Assembly (NCBI GenBank): GCA_005884745.1 | Contig: VAZU01000118.1 | Location: 1 to 6,759 of the forward strand | Direction: 5' to 3' | Length of the DNA: 6,759 bases | Source: Alphaproteobacteria bacterium | Lineage (GTDB): Bacteria; Pseudomonadota; Alphaproteobacteria; Rhizobiales; Xanthobacteraceae | Shown: piece by piece, positions 1 through 6,571 of the stretch | Position numbering within the stretch: position 1 is the first letter of the stretch | Layout: the number at the start of each line of letters is the position of its first letter | Program-made: the position numbers and the translations under genes | The notes under the pieces: model-generated | The model's input: the letters and a program-made list of their open reading frames with translations, nothing else | The model's database searches: none | Told to the model about the DNA's origin: nothing

Positions 1-1306
1 TTTTTACCGCGAGATCGTTGCGGTCGTATTCGACGTCGGCCCAGCGCAGCGGCTCCCCCGGCGCGATCTCGCGCTTGAGCTTGACGTTGTGGGCCAGGCC
101 CAGCGGCAGGAATCCGGCCTCGAGCGAGCGCTCGGCCGGGCACTGCTTGCCCCACACGCAATAGCCGCCCTCGCCGTCGAGGATCTCGCCGCGCTCGAGC
201 TTGCGCTTTGCGGTCGCGACCACGTCGGAGCGGAATCCGGTGGCGGCTCCGGTCGGCTCGCCCCGCAACGCAATCGCGGCGACCGAGATGCCGAGCTCGA
301 GCCCGATCATGTGTGTCGGCCGATAGAGCGCGATATGCTCGAAATCGTCATCGGGAAGCAGGTGATATTCCTCGGCGCAGTGGCGCACGTAATCGTGGCC
401 GGCCTTCACGACCACGTAGGTGCCCATCTGCAAATGGTTCTCGACCGGCGACCCGTCGCGATGGAGCGAGGACACCACCTCCGTGGTTCCGGTGATCGCC
501 AGCGCGCCTCCGGCGTCTCTCGGCTTGCAGATCCGCGCCAGGTCGTAGACCGAGGCGGCTGGGAACGACAGGCCGTCCGGTTGCGGAACCAGCCCGGTGG
601 CGTTGCACACCGCCGTCATCTCGATTCCCGATTTGGTGCCGTCGATGAAACTGTTGAACATCTTCGGGTTCATGCCGCCGCGCGCGGCTTTCTCGGGCGC
701 GATGCCGAAATTTTCCCACACGGTGTCGGGCGTCGACTGATGGAAGCTCGGGTGGTAGCGCGTGCCCTTGCCGGCCGCGACCACTTCGAAGCCGCAGGCG
801 CGCGCCCAGTCGACGTGCTCGCAGATGAGCGCCGGCTGGTCGCCCCATGCCAGGCTGTAGACGACGTCGGCGGCCCTGGCCCTGCGGGCGAGCAACGGCC
901 CGGCGACCACGTCGGCCTCCACGTTGACCATGACGATGTGCTTGCCGTGCGCGATCGATTGCAGGGCAAAGCGGATTCCCGTGCGCGGATCGCCGGTCGC
1001 TTCGATCATCACCTCGATGTCGGCAAACCCGATCAGCGCCTCGGCGTCGGCGGTCACGAACGTCCGCCCGCTGCGCAGTGCATCGCCCAAGTTGGCCGCC
1101 GAGAACTGCGGCTCGCTCCAGCCGCAGGAGCGCAGCTGATTGCGCGCGCGCTCGACGTTGAGATCGGCGAGGCCGACGAGATGCATGCCCGGCGTGCGTC
1201 GCACTTGCGCCAGGAACATCGTGCCGAACTTGCCGGCACCGATCAGGCCGACCCTGACCGGCCGGCCGGCGGCCTCGCGCTCCATGAGCTTGGCGTGAAG
1301 GTTCAA
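1..1306 (-). CDS. COG4091-type NAD(P)-dependent oxidoreductase with C-terminal SAF domain (homoserine dehydrogenase-like), 3' end cut by window
   Basis: At least 435 residues are readable before the gene leaves the window; no stop is seen, so the C-terminus is incomplete. The N-terminus is a Rossmann fold: GAGKFG at residues 23-28 after a hydrophobic strand, and an Asp at residue 48 ending the second strand, which favours NAD(H) over NADP(H). EATGDP at 102-107 and VNVEADV at 127-133 match predicted homoserine dehydrogenases of COG4091. The middle region, with GKGTRYHP near 179-186, would be the catalytic part. The last ~35 residues (around LGLAHNVKLKREI) look like a SAF domain. The substrate is not known for this family and cannot be read here; proteins like it are annotated as Gfo/Idh/MocA-type or SAF-domain oxidoreductases. 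I chose TTG at 1306 because GGAGGA stands five bases upstream, while the in-frame ATG at 1285 has no such site. It is last of five minus-strand genes and is separated from the previous one by a repeat structure. Family assignment is fairly sure, function is not. Confidence 0.85.
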   Translation of the reverse strand, partial: MNLHAKLMEREAAGRPVRVGLIGAGKFGTMFLAQVRRTPGMHLVGLADLNVERARNQLRSCGWSEPQFSAANLGDALRSGRTFVTADAEALIGFADIEVMIEATGDPRTGIRFALQSIAHGKHIVMVNVEADVVAGPLLARRARAADVVYSLAWGDQPALICEHVDWARACGFEVVAAGKGTRYHPSFHQSTPDTVWENFGIAPEKAARGGMNPKMFNSFIDGTKSGIEMTAVCNATGLVPQPDGLSFPAASVYDLARICKPRDAGGALAITGTTEVVSSLHRDGSPVENHLQMGTYVVVKAGHDYVRHCAEEYHLLPDDDFEHIALYRPTHMIGLELGISVAAIALRGEPTGAATGFRSDVVATAKRKLERGEILDGEGGYCVWGKQCPAERSLEAGFLPLGLAHNVKLKREIAPGEPLRWADVEYDRNDLAVK

Positions 1307-1310
1307 TGCT

Positions 1311-1316
1311 TCCTCC
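1311..1316 (-). promoter_or_regulatory. Strong Shine-Dalgarno site fixing a TTG start
   Basis: GGAGGA on the minus strand ends four to five bases before TTG at 1306-1304. The next in-frame ATG, 21 bases downstream, lacks any purine-rich site at proper spacing. This supports initiation at TTG, adding seven residues to the oxidoreductase. Confidence 0.65.
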
Positions 1317-1326
1317 GTCTCAGGGT

Positions 1327-1426
1327 TCAGAAGTCAGATATCAGAAATCAGACATCGTTGGCAAACATCCCAAGGAGTCACGGCTGTTCTGCTTCCGGCT
1401 TCTGATTACTGACTTCTGATCACTGA
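1327..1426. repeat. Inverted pair of heptad tandem arrays (4 + 4 copies of TCAGNNN)
   Basis: On the plus strand TCAG occurs at 1327, 1334, 1341 and 1348, exactly seven bases apart, with variable triplets AAG, ATA, AAA and ACA. On the minus strand TCAG begins at 1426, 1419, 1412 and 1405, also seven apart, with triplets TGA, AAG, TAA and AAG. The arms are 28 bp each, separated by 44 bp (1355-1398). The longest perfect inverted match is the 11-mer TCAGAAGTCAG (1327-1337 against 1409-1419). The block is AT-richer than its surroundings. It starts eight bases after the stop of the exported-protein gene and ends just before the ribosome binding site of the oxidoreductase, so in the minus-strand transcript it could form a long imperfect stem-loop. 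No U-tract follows, so a classical intrinsic terminator is unlikely. Transcript stabilisation, a recombination-derived repeat, or a dispersed intergenic element are alternatives. Confidence 0.85.
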
Positions 1427-1433
1427 TTTCCCG

Positions 1434-2006
1434 TCATCGGCAGAACGCGCGCTGGACGTAGGATTCCATGCGGCATTCGCCGGTCGTCGGCTGCGCCCCG
1501 GAAATCCACACTCGCGCCGGACATTTTTGCGCCGATTGGATGTCGAGGCTTTTTCCCGCCGCAAGTCCTTTGCTGCGGCACAAGGCTTCGATCGCGCCGC
1601 GGCAATCCGGAGCACCGTTTGCGGCGGTCTCGCAACGCTCGCGTCCGGAGACGATATTGGTCCTGGGCAGCAGGTCGATCCCGGTGCTTTTCTGCGCCTC
1701 GCCCGGCGAGGCCTGGGACTTGCCCTTCCAGATCGTGTTGACGTTCGCAACCGAACCGTCGATCCAGCGGCCAATCGTGCCGAGCAAGCCGTCGTCTTGT
1801 CGGGGCGCCTGCGGCGGCGCGGGCGGCGCCGTTTCCGACGGCGCGGCCTGCTCCGATTGCGCCGCGGGACCGGCTTGCGTCGGCATCTGCTGCGCCCTCG
1901 CCGTGGCCACGACGCAGAGCAGGACGCCCAAGGCGAGCACCGGTCCGGCGCCATGGCGCGTCCAGTGCTGCGGCGCCGCTCGCTCGCTCTGCGCACTCGC
2001 GATCAT
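1434..2006 (-). CDS. Exported protein of unknown function with six cysteines
   Basis: This is a 190-residue protein that I cannot assign to a named family. A Sec signal peptide is clear: basic or polar residues to 18, hydrophobic core 22-34 (PVLALGVLLCVVA), and likely signal peptidase I cleavage after ARA at 36-38. Cys31 is inside the core and not in a proper lipobox, so a lipoprotein is unlikely. Residues 40-72 form a Pro/Ala/Gln-rich linker of low complexity. A short hydrophobic stretch follows (LLGTIGRWIDG, 74-84). The C-terminal half has six cysteines (125, 135, 143, 162, 178, 189), an even number that would suit three disulphides in the periplasm. I used ATG at 2006, with a weak GGAAG upstream; ATG at 2018 (four more residues, MEDA) is equally possible and has no better site. 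The gene lies 83 bases after the YqaA-like gene on the same strand and ends eight bases before the heptad inverted repeat. Exported location is well supported; the role is unknown. Confidence 0.8.
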   Translation of the reverse strand: MIASAQSERAAPQHWTRHGAGPVLALGVLLCVVATARAQQMPTQAGPAAQSEQAAPSETAPPAPPQAPRQDDGLLGTIGRWIDGSVANVNTIWKGKSQASPGEAQKSTGIDLLPRTNIVSGRERCETAANGAPDCRGAIEALCRSKGLAAGKSLDIQSAQKCPARVWISGAQPTTGECRMESYVQRAFCR

Positions 2007-2089
2007 GGCGTCTTCCATCCGGCCCGGGGCGCGCCGGCGCGAGCGCGAGTTCGCGACAATCGCGTGGCGAAATTGAGGAGACCGGGACT

Positions 2090-2674
2090 CTAGAACAATC
2101 GGGTGGCCGCGATCACGCCGGCGAGCACGACGAGGACGGCGATGGTGAACCACAAGCCCAGCCGTTTTTCGATGTTCACCCGCGCCCAGACGCCGTAGCG
2201 GTGCAGCAGAAAGGCGAAGAAGTAGAACCGCATTCCCCGTGCCACGATCGACAGCAGCAGGAACGGCACGATCGGATAAGCGGCAAACCCCGACGTGATG
2301 GTCACGATCTTGTAAGGGATCGGGGTAATGCCCTTGAGCAGGATGATCCAGGCGCCGTAGTGGACATAAGCGTCGCGGAACAGCTGCACCTTGTCGCCGT
2401 ATCCGTAAGCCTGGATGATCCAATGGCCGACGGTATCGTAGAGCGCCGAGCCGATCAGATAGCCGACCAGGCCGCCAGCCACCGAGGTCACCGTGCACAA
2501 CGTTGCGTAGTACCAGGTCTTGTCCGGCCGCGCGAGCGACATCGGGATCATCATCACGTCGGGCGGAATGGGAAGAATCGAGCTCTCGCCGAACGACAGT
2601 GCGCCCATGATCCAGGACGCATGCGGCTTGCCCGCGGCGCCGATGCACCAATCGTAGATTCGTCGAAGCAGCAT
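2090..2674 (-). CDS. YqaA-type DedA/VTT-domain inner membrane protein
   Basis: This is a 194-residue integral membrane protein of the SNARE-associated/VTT (DedA) superfamily, YqaA branch. Visible hallmarks are ESSILPIPPD at residues 30-39, with the Glu and Pro-rich re-entrant motif of the family, and KGITPIPYK at 114-122, the second re-entrant loop. Arg146 and Arg149 (ARGMR) sit in the conserved basic position, and the last membrane helix is at about 174-190. Other hydrophobic stretches are near 54-78 and 133-145. DedA proteins are linked to lipid scrambling or undecaprenyl-phosphate recycling and envelope integrity; for the YqaA branch the substrate is not established. ATG at 2674 is the only sensible start in the open frame and has only a weak AGG seven bases upstream. 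The gene lies 81 bases after hisE. The adjacent 483-codon frame running through it is a shadow lacking family features. Family is confident, exact function is not. Confidence 0.88.
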   Translation of the reverse strand: MLLRRIYDWCIGAAGKPHASWIMGALSFGESSILPIPPDVMMIPMSLARPDKTWYYATLCTVTSVAGGLVGYLIGSALYDTVGHWIIQAYGYGDKVQLFRDAYVHYGAWIILLKGITPIPYKIVTITSGFAAYPIVPFLLLSIVARGMRFYFFAFLLHRYGVWARVNIEKRLGLWFTIAVLVVLAGVIAATRLF

Positions 2675-2755
2675 GCCGCGCCTGATTACCGGTACGGGAG
2701 GGCAGAGTCCATCGAAAGCGCGCTTGCCGCCGAACCCGCCGCCGCCTCGCTGCGG

Positions 2756-3136
2756 CTACCGGCGCTTGTGCAGCCGGCGGCTCTCGAGTGCGACAATTTG
2801 CCGGCGCGGCTCCGGCTCCGGCGCGGCCTTGGGCAGCTTTTCGGCAATTCCGAGCAGGCGCTCGCGCCGATCCATCTCTTTCCACACGTCCTTGGGATTC
2901 ACTCCGGCCGCGCCCCAGAGCACGACCAGGTGATAGAGCAAGTCGGCGCTCTCGCGGATCACCGCCTCGCGCCCGCCGTGCATGGCGTCGATGATCACCT
3001 CGATGGCTTCTTCGGCGAGCTTCTTCGCCATTTTGGCCCGGCCGGAGTGCAGCAGCCGCGCGGTGCGCGAGGTGTGCGGATCCGCGCGCTTGGCTGCGAG
3101 CACGGCCGCGTACAGTCGATCCAGCGAATCAACCAT
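2756..3136 (-). CDS. hisE: Phosphoribosyl-ATP diphosphatase (HisE type, probably the second copy)
   Basis: HisE hydrolyses phosphoribosyl-ATP to phosphoribosyl-AMP and pyrophosphate, the second step of histidine synthesis, in the cytoplasm. The 126-residue product is one all-alpha MazG-like domain. DPHTSRTARLL (19-29) matches the HisE N-terminal signature, and AEEAIE (41-46) with ESADLLYHL (62-70) supplies the metal ligands Glu42, Glu43, Glu46, Glu62 and Asp65. The usual GEE is AEE here. After about residue 97 comes a Pro/Glu stretch (PEPEP) and a basic end (RRLHKRR), making it some 15-20 residues longer than typical stand-alone HisE of about 107. No other his gene is in the window, whereas alphaproteobacterial hisE normally follows hisF. 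Bradyrhizobium and Rhodopseudomonas genomes are annotated with two such proteins, and this one looks like the unlinked second copy (inference). A house-cleaning pyrophosphatase role is possible. The ribosome site before ATG 3136 is weak (GGGCG). It follows putA by 60 bases. Confidence 0.88.
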   Translation of the reverse strand: MVDSLDRLYAAVLAAKRADPHTSRTARLLHSGRAKMAKKLAEEAIEVIIDAMHGGREAVIRESADLLYHLVVLWGAAGVNPKDVWKEMDRRERLLGIAEKLPKAAPEPEPRRQIVALESRRLHKRR

Positions 3137-3196
3137 GCGCCCAGCATAGCGCGATAGATTGACCGGACGTTAACGATTGCGCCCGGGACGCAGATC

Positions 3197-6100
3197 TCAC
3201 TCGGGCTCCGCCAGCAGGCTGGCGTTGCCGCCGATCGCCGCGGTATTGACCGCAACGGTCTGCTCGAGCGCGAAGCGCGGGAGATAATTCGGGCCGCCGG
3301 CCTTCGGGCCGGTCCCCGACAGCCCGGATCCGCCGAACGGCTGCGTGCCGACGACCGCCCCGATCATGTTGCGGTTGACGTAGACGTTGCCGACGGCGAG
3401 CCGCGCGATGATGCGCGCGACCGTGAGCTCGATGCGCGAATGGATGCCGAGCGTCAGCCCATAGCCGCTCGCGGCGATGTCCTCGAGCAGGGAATCGAGC
3501 TCGTCGGCGCGCCAGCGCACGACGTGAAGCACCGGGCCGAACACCTCCTCTCTGAGATCGCTGGCGCGGTCGAGCTCGACGATCGTCGGCGCCACGTAGG
3601 TCCCGGCCGTCGGCAGCGGCAGCCGGTCCCAGCGGAATCGCACGCGGCCCTGGCCGTGCATTCGCGCGATCCATTGCTCGAGGCCGGTTTTCGCCTCGGC
3701 ATCGATCACCGGGCCGATATGGGTGGAGAGTTCGCGCGGGTCTCCCACCTCCAGCTCGAACACGGCGCCTTCGATCATCGCCAACACGGCGTCGGCCACG
3801 TCCTCCTGGACGCACAGCAGCCGCAGGGCCGAGCAGCGCTGGCCGGCCGAGCGGAACGCGGACGTGAGCACGTCGTCGGTCACTTGCTCGGGCAATGCGG
3901 TGGCATCGACCACCATGGCGTTGATGCCGCCGGTCTCGGCAATCAACGGCACCAGCGGCCCGGACTTGGCGGCGAGCGCGCGGTTGATGTTCGCCGCGGT
4001 CTCGGTCGACCCGGTAAACGCCACCCCGGCGGTCCGAGGATCCTCGACCAGCAGCGCGCCGACGCGGCCGTTGCCCGGGACCAGGTGGAGCGCGCTCGGC
4101 GGCACCCCCGCCGCATGCAGCAGCCGCACCGCCTCCGCGGCCACGAGCGGCGTCTGCTCGGCCGGCTTGGCGATCACGCTGTTGCCGGCGGCGAGCGCGG
4201 CGCTGATTTGGCCGAGGAAGATCGCGAGCGGGAAATTCCACGGCGAGATGCAGACGAACGCGCCGCGGCCGCGATAGGTCAGCTCGTTGGATTCCCCGGT
4301 GGGTCCGGGCATTGGTCCGGGCTTGAGCGCGCGGCGCAGCTCGCAAGCGTAATAGCGGCAGAAATCGGCCGCCTCGCGGACCTCCGCGATCGCATCCTCG
4401 AGCGTCTTGCCGGCCTCGCGCTGCAACAGCGCGATGAGGCGCGCCCGCCTGGCCTCCAGCGCGTCCGCGGCCTGCTCGAGCACTGCGGCCCGGCTTTCGC
4501 GCGGCGTTGCCGCCCACGCCGGAAAGCCGGCGGCGGCCGCCGCCATCGCCGCAATCGCAATGGCTTCATCGCCCTCGACGACAATGCCGATGGCCGCGCC
4601 CTCGATCGGTGAAGTCACGGCGCGGCTTCGGCCCCGGAGCGCGACGCCGTCGACCAGCGGCTGCGCACTGGGATCTTTTGGCGCCTGCGCCGTGATTTCC
4701 GCCAACAGCGCGCGCACCGCCGCGCGATCGCCGAGCTCGATGCCGCGCGAGTTGCGGCGCACCGGCGCGTAAAGATCCGCGGGCAGCGGAATGTGCGGGT
4801 GGCGGGCCGCTCTGGCGTCCGCGATCCGCGATTGCGGACGCTGCAGGATGCTCTCGATCGGCACGCGAGAGTCCGCCGCGACCGAGACGAACGAAGAATT
4901 CGCGCCATTCTCCAAGAGCCGGCGCACCAGATAGGCGAGCAGGTCCCGGTGGCTGCCGACCGGCGCGTAGACCCGGCAGGCGGCACCTGTTTTCTCGGCC
5001 AGCAGCGTCTCATAGAGCGCCTCGCCCATGCCGTGCAGGCGCTGGAACTCGTAACCCTCGACCCCGCCCGCCTCCTCGATCACGCTCGCCACCGGGAGCG
5101 CATTGTGGGTGGCGAACTGCGGAAATACCCGCGGGCGGGCCGCGATCAGCCTGCGCATGCAGTCCATGTAACAAAGATCGGTCATGGCCTTGCGGGTGAA
5201 CACGGGATAATCGGCCAGTCCGCGTTCCTGGGCGCGCTTGATCTCGCTGTCCCAATAGGCGCCCTTGACGAGCCGCACATTGAGCCGGCGGTCGAGCGCC
5301 TGCGCCGCGGCGATCACCCAATCGATCACCGCGGGTGCCCGCTTCTGATAGGCCTGCACCGCGAGCCCGAACCCCGACCAGCCGGCGAGCGAAGGATCGG
5401 CGAGCACCAAGCCGATCAGCTCCAGCGAGAGCTCCAGGCGATCCGCCTCCTCGGCATCGATCGTGAACTGCAGATCGCGGGCTTTCGCCCTGCGGGCCAG
5501 CGCCAGGAGTTTGGGCCCGAGCTCGGCCAGCGCGCGCGACCGCGAGATCGGCTCGAACCGCGGGTGGAGCGCGGAGAGCTTGACCGAGATGCCGGGCCGA
5601 TCCGCGGATCGACGGTCTGCCGCGTGTGCGCCGATCGCATCGATGGCGGTCGCGTAGGCGCCGAAATAGCGCTCGGCATCCGCCGCGGTTCGCGCGGCTT
5701 CGCCCAGCATGTCGAAGGAATAGCGGAATTCGCCGTGCGCGGCCGCACGCGCGAGCGCTTGCTCGATGGTTTCGCCGAGAACGAAATGCGAGCCCAATAG
5801 CCGCATCGCCTGCCGGGTCGCGGCGCGCAACGCCGGCAGCCCGAGCCGTTTGGCGAGGCTGGTGAGAATATGCTCCGGCGTTTCGCCCGGATGGATGATG
5901 CGCGCCCCGACGCCGAGCGCCCACGCGGACGCGGAGACCAGGAAGGCGGTCGACTGCACGTCGTGATGCGACCAGTCGGCGGCCGCGAGCTTGTCCTCGA
6001 TCAGCCGGTCGGCGGTGACGGCGTCCGGCACCCGCAGCAGCGCCTCGGCCAGCACCATCAGGGCCAGCCCTTCCTTGGTCGAAAGCGAATATTCGCGCAG

Positions 6101-6310
6101 AAAATCCTCGACCCCGCCCAGTCCGCCGGCGCGCGCGCGAATCGCCTCGACGAGCCTCGCGGCTCGCGCATCGATGCGCCGCTCGGCGTCCGCCGCGCGC
6201 GGCGCCTCGGCGAGCAGGCGCGCGGCGATTGCCTCGTCGGGCGGCGCATAGGTCGCCGCGAACGGCGGGATCTCGCCGCGCTCGATGGCATGTCCTCGCG
6301 GTAAACTCAT
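3197..6310 (-). CDS. putA: Bifunctional proline dehydrogenase / L-glutamate gamma-semialdehyde dehydrogenase PutA (short form)
   Basis: PutA oxidises proline to P5C with FAD and then glutamate semialdehyde to glutamate with NAD, channelling the intermediate. The 1037 residues fit the short class (Bradyrhizobium PutA is about 1000), not the ~1300-residue E. coli form. There is no N-terminal ribbon-helix-helix DNA-binding domain, so it should not act as its own repressor. The proline dehydrogenase half spans about 60-480: SVKLSALHPRFE (242-253), TIDAEEADR (283-291), VRLVKGAYWDSEIKRAQ (345-361), FATHNA (399-404), and YAPVG with LVRRLLENGANSSF, giving Tyr448, Arg463 and Arg464 as proline-binding equivalents of E. 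coli Tyr540, Arg555 and Arg556. The aldehyde dehydrogenase half spans about 540-1030: SPWNFP (689-694), Lys715 in AKPAEQT, FTGSTE (765-770), catalytic Glu792 in ETGG, nucleophile Cys826 in GQRCSALR, and EEVFGPV (921-927). All key residues are present, so it should be active. ATG 6310 has GGAGG five bases upstream. It opens the minus-strand run and diverges from a transporter gene. Confidence 0.97.
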   Translation of the reverse strand: MSLPRGHAIERGEIPPFAATYAPPDEAIAARLLAEAPRAADAERRIDARAARLVEAIRARAGGLGGVEDFLREYSLSTKEGLALMVLAEALLRVPDAVTADRLIEDKLAAADWSHHDVQSTAFLVSASAWALGVGARIIHPGETPEHILTSLAKRLGLPALRAATRQAMRLLGSHFVLGETIEQALARAAAHGEFRYSFDMLGEAARTAADAERYFGAYATAIDAIGAHAADRRSADRPGISVKLSALHPRFEPISRSRALAELGPKLLALARRAKARDLQFTIDAEEADRLELSLELIGLVLADPSLAGWSGFGLAVQAYQKRAPAVIDWVIAAAQALDRRLNVRLVKGAYWDSEIKRAQERGLADYPVFTRKAMTDLCYMDCMRRLIAARPRVFPQFATHNALPVASVIEEAGGVEGYEFQRLHGMGEALYETLLAEKTGAACRVYAPVGSHRDLLAYLVRRLLENGANSSFVSVAADSRVPIESILQRPQSRIADARAARHPHIPLPADLYAPVRRNSRGIELGDRAAVRALLAEITAQAPKDPSAQPLVDGVALRGRSRAVTSPIEGAAIGIVVEGDEAIAIAAMAAAAAGFPAWAATPRESRAAVLEQAADALEARRARLIALLQREAGKTLEDAIAEVREAADFCRYYACELRRALKPGPMPGPTGESNELTYRGRGAFVCISPWNFPLAIFLGQISAALAAGNSVIAKPAEQTPLVAAEAVRLLHAAGVPPSALHLVPGNGRVGALLVEDPRTAGVAFTGSTETAANINRALAAKSGPLVPLIAETGGINAMVVDATALPEQVTDDVLTSAFRSAGQRCSALRLLCVQEDVADAVLAMIEGAVFELEVGDPRELSTHIGPVIDAEAKTGLEQWIARMHGQGRVRFRWDRLPLPTAGTYVAPTIVELDRASDLREEVFGPVLHVVRWRADELDSLLEDIAASGYGLTLGIHSRIELTVARIIARLAVGNVYVNRNMIGAVVGTQPFGGSGLSGTGPKAGGPNYLPRFALEQTVAVNTAAIGGNASLLAEPE

Positions 6311-6571
6311 CGAAGCCTCCGCTCCGATCTGCCGCTTTCGACGCGCCCGTCAGCAGAGGAAGCCGTCGTCAGGGCCCTTCCTGATGCGGCATCCTGCCGC
6401 GCCGCGCGGGCGCGAGCGCCGATGTGCCTGCTCGCAGCTTGAGCTTTGCGCCGGCATTGCCGACTATGGCGCAGGCGGCGGCCGGAATAAAACCGTGCAA
6501 GTGGCGTTAGCGCAACGAGCGCGGAAGCCGTTGCTCGGTCGCGAGCGGCGGCGGTATGGGGACGCGAGCCA
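6311..6571. promoter_or_regulatory. Divergent intergenic region between putA and the substrate-binding protein gene
   Basis: These 261 bases carry no coding frame with protein-like features and must contain the promoters of both flanking genes. I see no convincing sigma-70 pair. The only AT-rich island is around 6486-6492 (AATAAAA on plus, TTTTATT on minus). A TTGCGC-17-TTTTAT arrangement on the minus strand is a weak candidate for putA. Three short inverted repeats could be operators: GCGGCA-TCC-TGCCGC at 6386-6400, CGGCA-T-TGCCG at 6452-6462, and GCAACG...CGTTGC with arms at 6512-6517 and 6529-6534. In such GC-rich DNA any of these could be chance. No regulator gene such as an Lrp-type putR is in the window. 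Confidence 0.35.
6316..6320 (-). promoter_or_regulatory. Shine-Dalgarno site of putA
   Basis: GGAGG on the minus strand is followed by five bases (CTTCG) and then ATG at 6310. The spacing is ideal and supports this start for the 1037-residue product. Confidence 0.7.

Noticed and set aside
89..1405. 438-codon plus-strand open frame
   Set aside because: It is antisense to the oxidoreductase, whose frame has a Rossmann motif, family motifs and a good ribosome site. The plus-strand translation is Arg/Gly/Asp-biased with no domain, and its C-terminal end runs into the heptad repeat.
2687..2694. TACCGGTA palindrome upstream of the YqaA-type gene
   Set aside because: It is an eight-base palindrome with no partner or conserved spacing; too short to call an operator.
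1434..2885. One 483-codon minus-strand frame joining the exported protein with upstream sequence
   Set aside because: Its first two-thirds cover the YqaA-type gene in another frame and have the Arg/Ala-rich look of a shadow. Only the part from about 2006 reads as protein, beginning with a signal peptide.
3137..3196. Possible terminator after putA (CCCGGG-centred near-palindrome)
   Set aside because: The palindrome has no loop, one arm mismatch and no T-run, so it would not make a functional RNA hairpin.
3129..4517. 462-codon minus-strand frame inside putA
   Set aside because: It overlaps the aldehyde dehydrogenase half of putA, whose catalytic Cys and Glu motifs are intact in the other frame. 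The alternative translation is Arg/Gly/Ala-biased.
3440..4612. 390-codon plus-strand open frame antisense to putA
   Set aside because: It is a GC-rich antisense shadow with no start signal or domain; the same applies to the 335-codon frame at 4793-5800 and the 304-codon minus frame at 5010-5924.
6439..6470. Plus-strand TTGAGC ... TATGGC as a promoter
   Set aside because: The spacing is 20 bases for TATGGC, and only a poor GACTAT fits at 17. Neither matches well enough to call.
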